Assembly: GCF_030812875.1 (NCBI RefSeq)
Contig: NZ_JAUSTN010000001.1
Location: 62,001-126,000, forward strand
Direction of reading: 5' to 3'
Length of the DNA stretch: 64,000 nucleotides
DNA from: Peptoniphilus_B koenoeneniae
Lineage (GTDB): Bacteria; Bacillota; Clostridia; Tissierellales; Peptoniphilaceae
Positions 18,362 through 24,922 of this stretch are shown here, piece by piece; the first letter of the stretch is position 1, and the number at the start of each line of letters is the position of its first letter. The notes beneath the pieces were generated by a model. That model saw only the letters and a program-made list of their open reading frames with translations, made no database searches and was not told the origin of the DNA. A program made the translations under genes and the position numbers.

Positions 18362-18875
18362 ATTAACTTTTTTAAGAATTTTACTTGTGCCTGTTTTTGT
18401 TATTTTAATGTATCTGGGACAAGAATTTAGAGTGATTGCAACAATTGTATTTTGTATAGCTTCATTTACAGATTTTTTAGATGGATACTTGGCAAGAAAA
18501 AACAATTTGGTAACTAACTTTGGAAAGTTTGCCGATCCTCTTGCTGATAAAATTTTAGTATGTTCTGCTATAATTATCTTTTGCGAAATGGGAGATATTC
18601 CTGCATGGGCAGTAATAATTATTATTGCAAGAGAATTTGCAATAACTGGATTTAGAATCATTGCAGCATCTATGAACATAACAATCGCAGCAGGAAGTCT
18701 TGGAAAAATAAAAACTGCAACTCAACTTGTTGCTGTAATATTAATGTTAATAGGACTACCTATTTTATATAAAACAGGTTTAATTTTATTTTATATTTCA
18801 CTGTTTTTCACAATTATTTCTGCAGTTGACTATATGGTAAAAAATAAAGAGGTATTGGATCTTGAAAACATGTAA
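18345..18875 (+). CDS. pgsA: CDP-diacylglycerol-glycerol-3-phosphate 3-phosphatidyltransferase
   Basis: Makes phosphatidylglycerophosphate, the precursor of phosphatidylglycerol. This is an integral membrane protein of 176 residues with several hydrophobic helices. The CDP-alcohol phosphotransferase signature reads DFLDGYLAR...G...ADPLADK (about 45-68), holding the metal-binding aspartates. The N-terminus NLPNKLTFLRI is characteristic of PgsA. It overlaps rimO by 17 nt and cinA by 14 nt, as in the Bacillus pgsA-cinA-recA cluster. Confidence 0.95.
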   Translation: MNLPNKLTFLRILLVPVFVILMYLGQEFRVIATIVFCIASFTDFLDGYLARKNNLVTNFGKFADPLADKILVCSAIIIFCEMGDIPAWAVIIIIAREFAITGFRIIAASMNITIAAGSLGKIKTATQLVAVILMLIGLPILYKTGLILFYISLFFTIISAVDYMVKNKEVLDLENM

Positions 18876-20109
18876 TTTTGTAAATGGTGAGATAATAGCA
18901 GTTGGAGATGAAATATTAAGGGGTGATACTCTTGATACAAATTCAAACTATCTTTTAAAAAAACTTTTTAGTTTAGGAGTTAGAGTTTCATACCTAAGTG
19001 CAGTTGGAGATAATAGAGAGGATATTTCAAATGCTTTGAAGAAGGCTATGGAAAGATCTGAGTATATTTTTTTATCAGGAGGCTTAGGGCCCACTGAAGA
19101 CGATATAACTAAAGAGACTCTTGCTGAAGTTTTAGGTTTAAAAATTAAAGCTGACGAAAAACTCATAGAACATTTAAAAAAATATTATGAAAGTTTAGGA
19201 AGAAAACTTTATTATTCAGCCTTAAAACAAACTTATGTTATTGAAGGATCAAAAATATTAAATAATTCTGTAGGACTTGCTCCTGGAGAACTTATTGAAA
19301 CAGATAATAATAAAATTTTTATACTTCCAGGTCCTCCAAAAGAATTTAAAGCAATAGTTGAAGAAAATTTTAGCAATTATATAAATACAAAATTTTTCAT
19401 AGAAAAAAGAAGTTTAAATTGCATCTTACTTGGAGAGGCTTCTACAGAAAAGCATATAAGAAAATTAAACTTAACAGATGAAAATTGTCAGATTAATACC
19501 TATGCAAAATCAAGTCATACGGAAGTAGATATTATTTGCTATGGAAAAAATCAAAATGAATTAAAAGAAAAAGCTGATAACATATATTTAAAATTAAGAA
19601 AAGAATTTAAGGGATATTATTTTTCCGATGATGAAAATCCCTCTCAAGCTTTAGTTAGAATGTTAAAAGAAAATGATTATACAATTTCTTTTGCTGAGTC
19701 TATGACAGGGGGACTATTGGTTAGTCAAATAACATCTGTATCGGGGGCATCGAAAGTACTTAAAGAATCTTTTATTACTTATTCAGATGATGCTAAAATA
19801 AAAATATTAGGTGTAAGTGCTGAAAGCATAAAAAATTATAAGGTTGTAAGTCCACAAGTTGCTAAAGAAATGGCTTATGGATTAAAAAATATAAGCCACT
19901 CAGACATATGTGTATCAGTTACAGGAGAGGCCGGGCCCAATCCAAGTGTTGGGAAGGTTGGAGAAGTTTATATAGGGATAATATATAAAGATAAATTTTA
20001 CGATTATTGTTTAAATCTTTTAGGAAATAGAAAAGAAATACAAAGAAATAGCGTAGATCAAATTTTAGCTTATTTAATAAAAATATTAGGAGGGTCAGAT
20101 GCAAATTAA
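18862..20109 (+). CDS. cinA: CinA family competence/damage-inducible protein
   Basis: The N-terminal MoCF-like domain (about 8-170, EIIAVGDEILRGDTLDTN and LSGGLGPTEDD) is linked in the family to ADP-ribose pyrophosphatase activity. The C-terminal CinA domain (about 255-410, FAESMTGGLL and GEAGP) is linked to NMN deamidase activity. The 415-residue length fits the two-domain form. The start is TTG at 18862, with AAAGAGGT eight bases upstream and inside the pgsA end; no ATG fits. It lies directly before recA, with an 11 nt overlap. Confidence 0.92.
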   Translation: MKTCNFVNGEIIAVGDEILRGDTLDTNSNYLLKKLFSLGVRVSYLSAVGDNREDISNALKKAMERSEYIFLSGGLGPTEDDITKETLAEVLGLKIKADEKLIEHLKKYYESLGRKLYYSALKQTYVIEGSKILNNSVGLAPGELIETDNNKIFILPGPPKEFKAIVEENFSNYINTKFFIEKRSLNCILLGEASTEKHIRKLNLTDENCQINTYAKSSHTEVDIICYGKNQNELKEKADNIYLKLRKEFKGYYFSDDENPSQALVRMLKENDYTISFAESMTGGLLVSQITSVSGASKVLKESFITYSDDAKIKILGVSAESIKNYKVVSPQVAKEMAYGLKNISHSDICVSVTGEAGPNPSVGKVGEVYIGIIYKDKFYDYCLNLLGNRKEIQRNSVDQILAYLIKILGGSDAN

Positions 20110-21166
20110 TATTGAAGATAAGGACAAACAAAAAGCTCTTGAAAATGCAGTTACAAGAATTGAAAAACAATTTGGTAAAGGAGCAATAATGCTTCTTGGA
20201 GATAATGCAAAATTGGATATAGAAGCTATACCAACAGGAGCACTCTCTTTAGACATGGCTTTAGGAATAGGTGGAGTTCCAAAAGGAAGAATAATTGAAA
20301 TTTATGGGCCTGAAAGTTCAGGAAAAACAACTCTTGCTCTTCACATAATTGCTGAAGCACAAAAGCAAGGTGGAATTGCAGCTTTCATAGATGCAGAACA
20401 TGCTCTTGATCCTCAATATGCAAGAGCCCTTGGCGTTGATGATCAAAACTTAATAATATCTCAACCAGATTCAGGAGAACAAGCTTTGGAAATAGCTGAA
20501 ACATTAATTAGGAGTAATGCTGTATCAGTTATTGTAATTGACTCTGTAGCAGCCCTAACTCCAAAAGCTGAAATTGATGGAGAAATGGGAGATGCTACTG
20601 TAGGAAGACATGCAAGACTTATGTCTCAAGCTCTAAGAAAGTTTACAGGAGCAATAAATAAGTCAAATACAGCCGTAATTTTTATAAACCAACTTCGTGA
20701 AAAAATAGGAATAACTTTCGGCAATCCGGAAACCACTACAGGTGGACGTGCATTGAGGTTTTATGCAAGTGTAAGATTAGATATAAGAAGACTTGAAACT
20801 CTAAAATTAGGAGATGAAATGATAGGCAACAGAGTTAGAGTAAAAGTGGCTAAAAATAAAGTTGCACCTCCATTTAAGCAAGCAGAATTTGACATAATGT
20901 ATGGAAAGGGAATTTCAAAAGAAGGAATAATACTTGATATGGCAACTGATATGGGATTAATCAATAAAGCAGGATCATGGTTTAGTATTGATGACATAAA
21001 ACTTGGACAAGGAAGAGAAAATGCTAAGGATTATATTTTAAAAAATCCTGAACTTGCAAAAAAACTTGAAGAAAAGATACGAGCTACCTTAAAAACGGAT
21101 AAAGAAGAAGATAAAGAAGAAGAAGAAGATAAAGAAAAAGAAGAGTACAATGATAGAGAATTTTAG
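20099..21166 (+). CDS. recA: Recombinase RecA
   Basis: Forms filaments on single-stranded DNA, drives strand exchange and triggers SOS cleavage. The 355 residues carry Walker A GPESSGKT at 70-77, the VIVIDSVAAL Walker B, the L1/L2 loops (NQLREKIG, GNPETTTGGRAL) and a highly acidic C-terminal tail of alternating K/D/E. The ATG is preceded by GGAGG inside cinA. No LexA-type operator can be seen because there is no gap upstream. The next gene, an SbcD-like nuclease, starts 9 nt later. Confidence 0.98.
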   Translation: MQINIEDKDKQKALENAVTRIEKQFGKGAIMLLGDNAKLDIEAIPTGALSLDMALGIGGVPKGRIIEIYGPESSGKTTLALHIIAEAQKQGGIAAFIDAEHALDPQYARALGVDDQNLIISQPDSGEQALEIAETLIRSNAVSVIVIDSVAALTPKAEIDGEMGDATVGRHARLMSQALRKFTGAINKSNTAVIFINQLREKIGITFGNPETTTGGRALRFYASVRLDIRRLETLKLGDEMIGNRVRVKVAKNKVAPPFKQAEFDIMYGKGISKEGIILDMATDMGLINKAGSWFSIDDIKLGQGRENAKDYILKNPELAKKLEEKIRATLKTDKEEDKEEEEDKEKEEYNDREF

Positions 21167-21174
21167 GTGATTTT

Positions 21175-22152
21175 GTGAAATTTTTGTATTTTACAGATAC
21201 TCATTACAGAGGAACTAATCCAGTCAACAGATTGGATGACTTTCCTCTGACTCTTGAAAATAAAACAAGAGAAATTTTTCAAATAGCAAAAGAAGAAAAT
21301 GTGGATTACATCTTACATGGGGGAGATTTATTTGACAGACCGGACACATCTATATCTGTTGCCTCAACTTTTGCTAAAATATTTATGGAAAGTCCATGCC
21401 CTATATATATTATAAGTGGAAATCATGATATATATGGTCATAATCCTGAAACTGTAAATAGAACTATGCTTGGTTTTTTATGTGATTTAGGAATAATGAA
21501 TCTCTTGGATAATAAAAGGATTTTGTTAAGAGGAGATGTCAATGTTCAAATTAGCGGTTCTCCTTACAAATACGGAATTGATGAAAAAGATAACATAAAA
21601 AGCTATATGGTGGATGAAGTAGATAATGAAGCCGATTATTCAATTCACTTGGTTCATGGATTTTTAATGGAAAAACCATTTATTGAAGGAATAAATTTCA
21701 CTTTGATTTCAGATATATTTGATACTAAAGCAGATATAACTTTGTGCGGACACTATCATTTAGGGTTTAAAACAGTAGTTCATGATGGAAAATATTTTAT
21801 TAATCCTGGATCTATTATTAGAATAAGCAATTCAGTTCTTGAAATGAAAAGGAAACCTAAAATATTAATAATTGAATTAAAAGATAAAATTTCAATTAAG
21901 GAAATATACTTAAAATCGGCACAATCAGGAGAACTTGTTTTAGATAGAAGTCAAATAGAAAACTCAAAATCTAAGAGATCTAAGGCAATTGAATTTGAGG
22001 ACATTATTAACACAGGAACATCTTTAAGTTTTGAAAAAAGAGATGTTTTTAAAATTATTAATGATATTGCAAACAAAGAAAATATACCGAAAGATGTTAA
22101 AGATGAAACTTTAAGAAGAGTTACAGAGGCTCAGATGGGAGTTAAAAATTGA
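21175..22152 (+). CDS. SbcD/Mre11-like metallophosphoesterase
   Basis: Calcineurin-like phosphoesterase with all metal-site motifs in order: TDTHYRG (about 7-13), HGGDLFDRP (about 49), SGNHD (about 82), VHG (about 162) and CGHYHLG (about 194). This layout matches Mre11/SbcD nucleases, which pair with a Rad50/SbcC ATPase. The protein has 325 residues, shorter than most chromosomal SbcD, with no large C-terminal capping part. The GTG start follows TAGGTGATT, 9 nt after recA. Its stop overlaps the start of the next gene (TTGA), an ATPase of the expected partner family. A DNA-end-processing nuclease is a strong inference; substrate specificity is unknown. Confidence 0.85.
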   Translation: MKFLYFTDTHYRGTNPVNRLDDFPLTLENKTREIFQIAKEENVDYILHGGDLFDRPDTSISVASTFAKIFMESPCPIYIISGNHDIYGHNPETVNRTMLGFLCDLGIMNLLDNKRILLRGDVNVQISGSPYKYGIDEKDNIKSYMVDEVDNEADYSIHLVHGFLMEKPFIEGINFTLISDIFDTKADITLCGHYHLGFKTVVHDGKYFINPGSIIRISNSVLEMKRKPKILIIELKDKISIKEIYLKSAQSGELVLDRSQIENSKSKRSKAIEFEDIINTGTSLSFEKRDVFKIINDIANKENIPKDVKDETLRRVTEAQMGVKN

Positions 22153-23600
22153 TCTATATAACAAAAGTTATTTTAAAAAATTTTCAATCTCATGAATATA
22201 GTGAACTTGAATTTACCCAAGGGCTTAATGTAATACTTGGACAGTCAGATAGTGGCAAAACTGCCATAATCAGAGGAATAAAATGGGCCCTGTATAATGA
22301 GCCTAAGGGAGATTTTTTTGTAAGAGAAGGGGAAAAAGAAACATCAGTTGAAATATTTTTTAGCAATAATGTAATTTTAAAGAGAATTCGATTATCGACA
22401 AAAAATATTTATGAACTTACAGATTCTTTTGGAAGATTGCAAAGATTCGAAAGTTTTGGAAACACAGTTCCTCCTCAAATTTACGAAGAAATTCAAATAA
22501 GATCGTATACAAATTTTACATATTCAAAATCTATGCTTAATATAGCTGAGCAATTGGATGGTCCATTTTTGATTCAAGATTCTCCTTATGAAAGAGCAAA
22601 AGCAATAGGAAAGCTAAACGATGTTGATATATTGGATACTGCTTACTCTGATTTAAAAAGTGATCTTTTAAGCTTAAATTCTGAACTTAAAAACAAAATA
22701 AACTTAAGAGATGAAGCACAAGCGGAATTAGATTCTCTTAATTTTTTAGAAGATTATGAAAAGAGACTGGAAAATTTAAAAAAAATAAAAGAAATATTTT
22801 TGAAAAATAATGATTTTTTATTTAAGCTTAGAGATTATAAATGCCAGGCAGAAAACATAGAGGGTGAATTAAAAAAAGAAAGAGACATAATAAATAAATT
22901 TAAAAAATTAGAAGATGCAAATACTATATTTACAGAAGCCCTAAATAAAAAGGCGAAATTAAAAGAACTTATTAATTTAAAGAATGATTTTATATATAAT
23001 TCTAAAGAAATAGAAAAAAACAAAGAAATATTAAAAAAATTAGAAAACTTAGAATTTATAAAAGATACAAATGACAAATCTAAGAAAATAAATCAATTGT
23101 TTTTAAATTTATTAAGTTTGAAAAATCGAATTTTAAACTTAGAAAGAACAATTGATCTAACAAAAGAAAAAATAAAGAGCCTTGAAAATCTTGAAAAAAT
23201 TAAAATTATTTTAAATGATTTAGAAAATAAAAATAAAGGCTTTAATGATTTTCTGGAAATAAAAAAAAGGTTGAATGTCCTTAATGAAAAATTTAAAATA
23301 GCAGATAAATTTTTAAAGGGTTACGAAAACTTAGATGAATCTTTTAACTTATTTAAAAAATTAGAAAAGAGTCTGTACAATTATAATAAGCTTATTCAAA
23401 TTAATGAAAATTTATCAAAAATTGGAATAGATATTGGAATTGAAAAGCTAAAAATAGATTTTATAAGTCAGGATTACCAAAAAAATTTAGAAGAGTACAG
23501 AAAAATTTATAACAAATTAGATTTCTGTCCCTTTTGTTTTTCAAAAATTGATGAGAATACAAAAAAACATATAGAAAATCATTTGCGGGGTGAAATATGA
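22149..23600 (+). CDS. Rad50/SbcC-like ATPase, N-terminal half with zinc-hook CxxC
   Basis: N-terminal SMC/Rad50-type ATPase lobe: KNFQSHEYSELEF, then Walker A GQSDSGKT at 31-38. A long Lys/Glu/Leu/Asn-rich coiled coil of about 290 residues follows. CPFC (C460, C463) lies 20 residues from the end and resembles the CxxC zinc hook of Rad50. There is no signature motif or Walker B in this 483-residue ORF; they occur in the second ORF downstream (23857). The start is TTG at 22149, overlapping the SbcD-like stop. Together with its neighbours it looks like a Rad50 subunit split into separate chains. Phages such as T4 encode gp46/gp47 nucleases of this kind, so a phage origin is possible. Confidence 0.8.
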   Translation: MIYITKVILKNFQSHEYSELEFTQGLNVILGQSDSGKTAIIRGIKWALYNEPKGDFFVREGEKETSVEIFFSNNVILKRIRLSTKNIYELTDSFGRLQRFESFGNTVPPQIYEEIQIRSYTNFTYSKSMLNIAEQLDGPFLIQDSPYERAKAIGKLNDVDILDTAYSDLKSDLLSLNSELKNKINLRDEAQAELDSLNFLEDYEKRLENLKKIKEIFLKNNDFLFKLRDYKCQAENIEGELKKERDIINKFKKLEDANTIFTEALNKKAKLKELINLKNDFIYNSKEIEKNKEILKKLENLEFIKDTNDKSKKINQLFLNLLSLKNRILNLERTIDLTKEKIKSLENLEKIKIILNDLENKNKGFNDFLEIKKRLNVLNEKFKIADKFLKGYENLDESFNLFKKLEKSLYNYNKLIQINENLSKIGIDIGIEKLKIDFISQDYQKNLEEYRKIYNKLDFCPFCFSKIDENTKKHIENHLRGEI

Positions 23601-23857
23601 GTTACGAAAACAAAGAATACAATAACTATGAAAAAGAAATAGAAACATTAAAAAACAAAATAAATAAAGCAAGCCAAATAAAATCAACAGCAGTTGGAAG
23701 ATTGGAAGCATTAGAAGGAAATAAAGAAGAACTTATAAAAAAATTGAAAGAGCTTAATGTAGATCCTGAAAATCTTGACAATGAAATTTTAAAGCTTCAA
23801 AAAGAAATTGAAAATTTAATAAGTGAGGCAAATTCTCTTTTGCCCGAGGATTTATAA
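23597..23857 (+). CDS. Small coiled-coil protein between the two ATPase halves
   Basis: This 86-residue, highly charged protein is predicted to be nearly all coiled coil (repeating Leu/Ile with Lys/Glu, for example EIETLKNKINKA and LKLQKEIENLI). The ATG overlaps the previous stop by 4 nt, and its last base is the first base of the next start codon, so it is tightly coupled on both sides. It has no enzyme motif. Its position suggests it supplies part of the descending coiled-coil arm of the split Rad50-like complex or bridges the two halves. It could also be a separate regulatory subunit. No family recognised. Confidence 0.7.
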   Translation: MSYENKEYNNYEKEIETLKNKINKASQIKSTAVGRLEALEGNKEELIKKLKELNVDPENLDNEILKLQKEIENLISEANSLLPEDL

Positions 23858-24498
23858 TGGAAGATATAGTTGAGAAAATTGACAGCTTCGACAAAAATGT
23901 TTCAAAATTAAGATTTCAATATGACTTGACAAAAAAAAGATACGATTCAATAGAAAATGAAATAAAAAGCAAATTGGAATACAAAGAAGTTTTAAACAAA
24001 GTTGGAGTTTTGCTTAAAAAATCTTCAGAATTTGCAAGAAACGAAGCAAAAACACAATTAGAAAATATGGTTACCAATTTTTTAGTTTATGTTTTTGAAG
24101 AAAATATAAGGTTTGAAATAGAATTATCTGAAAGCAGAGATAATGTAAGCGCAGAATTTTATGTTGTAAATGAATACGAAGGTTATACAGTCAGAACGAA
24201 ACCTGAAAATTCAAGGGGTGGAGGAGTAGTTGATATAATTTCAATTGCTCTTAGAATAGCATTTATGTTTTTAACTAAACCACCTATAGAAGGACCTATT
24301 ATTTTTGATGAACCAGGAAAGCATGTTAGCAATGATTATAATTTTAATCTTGGAGAGTTTTTAAAAAAATCTTCAGAAGCTATGGAAAGACAAATAATTA
24401 TGGTAACTCATAATCAATATTTAGCTAACATTGGAGACAATTCTTTTACAGTAAATATAAAAAATGGAAAATCATTAGTAGAAAAAACCATCTTATAG
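23857..24498 (+). CDS. Rad50/SbcC-like ATPase, C-terminal half
   Basis: This 213-residue protein holds the second half of an ABC/SMC-type ATPase. About 75 residues of helix come first, followed by a beta-rich lobe. SRGGGVVDIISIALRIA (about 119) occupies the place of the ABC signature. Walker B is PIIFDEPGKHV (about 148) and the H-loop is MVTHNQYL (about 182). It has no Walker A, so it must pair with the protein from 22149 to make an active site. The signature is degenerate compared with LSGGE. It is the last gene of the recA-linked run; a terminator-like hairpin follows. Confidence 0.8.
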   Translation: MEDIVEKIDSFDKNVSKLRFQYDLTKKRYDSIENEIKSKLEYKEVLNKVGVLLKKSSEFARNEAKTQLENMVTNFLVYVFEENIRFEIELSESRDNVSAEFYVVNEYEGYTVRTKPENSRGGGVVDIISIALRIAFMFLTKPPIEGPIIFDEPGKHVSNDYNFNLGEFLKKSSEAMERQIIMVTHNQYLANIGDNSFTVNIKNGKSLVEKTIL

Positions 24499-24546
24499 AA
24501 TACCGAATTTTTCGTGTAGGAAACACTTAAAGTTTGGTATTTTTTT
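24499..24546 (+). terminator. Probable terminator after the split SbcC-like genes
   Basis: Outer arms AATACC (24499-24504) and GGTATT (24536-24541) enclose an inner GTGT-AGGAA-ACAC hairpin, and the outer arm runs into a T-tract (24540-24546). The stem is long but imperfect, so strength is uncertain. Confidence 0.5.
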
Positions 24547-24680
24547 ATTAAAATAAAAAATTTGATGATTTTGAAAATGTTTTATTAAAAATTCAAAAAA
24601 ATTTTTATTTTTAAATTATTTAAAACAAAATTAAATAAAACTGTTTTTATTTATAATATTGGGTATATAAAATTTAGAGT

Positions 24681-24820
24681 AGTTTAAATGGGCGAGAAGA
24701 CTATTAAAATACAAAAATAAATTTAAATAATTATTAAATTTATTGACAGTAGTTTAAATGGGCGAGAAGACTATTAAAATACAAAAATAAATTTAAATAA
24801 TTATTAAATTTATTGACAGT
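24681..24820. repeat. Perfect 70 bp tandem duplication (two copies)
   Basis: Bases 24681-24750 and 24751-24820 are identical over all 70 positions, and the preceding AGT is shared as well. Each copy contains GGGCGAGAAGACTATT, then an inverted repeat with perfect 11 bp arms AATAAATTTAA and TTAAATTTATT around ATAATTA (24716-24744 and 24786-24814). Each ends in TTGACA overlapping the right arm (24743-24748, 24813-24818). Only the second TTGACA is followed at 17 bp by a -10. The inverted repeat beside the -35 suits an operator. There is no transposase, and the unit is too long and uninterrupted for a CRISPR array. Confidence 0.9.
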
Positions 24821-24841
24821 AGTAAAATTAAAAGATACAAT
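24813..24841 (+). promoter_or_regulatory. Promoter of the acyl-CoA dehydrogenase fusion / flavodiiron operon
   Basis: A consensus TTGACA (24813-24818), 17 bp spacer and TACAAT (24836-24841). The -35 overlaps the right arm of the second inverted repeat, so a protein bound there would compete with RNA polymerase. This is one of the best promoters in the window, suggesting strong, possibly regulated expression. Confidence 0.8.
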
Positions 24842-24922
24842 TACAGTATAGTATTTAGATTTATTTGAGTACTTATTAATAGATAATGGAAAACCTTTCC
24901 TATTCTATAAAATTTTTGGGGG

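Larger units (their letters stand above)
24547..24922 (+). other. Non-coding region upstream of the acyl-CoA dehydrogenase fusion gene
   Basis: No gene is seen between 24499 and the fusion gene. The stretch is extremely A/T rich. Apart from the terminator at its start, it holds a perfect 70 bp tandem duplication, a good promoter at its right end, and a leader of about 75-80 nt. The leader contains a small hairpin GGAAA-ACC-TTTCC (24888-24900) before a G-rich ribosome site. Confidence 0.8.

Noticed and set aside
24716..24814. Rex or FNR/CRP-type operator in the tandem repeat
   Set aside because: The arms AATAAATTTAA/TTAAATTTATT do not resemble TTGTGA-n-TCACAA or similar known sites; the repeat was kept as an unnamed inverted repeat.
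24681..24820. CRISPR array or insertion-sequence ends
   Set aside because: The two copies are 70 bp and directly abutting with no spacers, and there is no cas gene, transposase or terminal inverted repeat around them.
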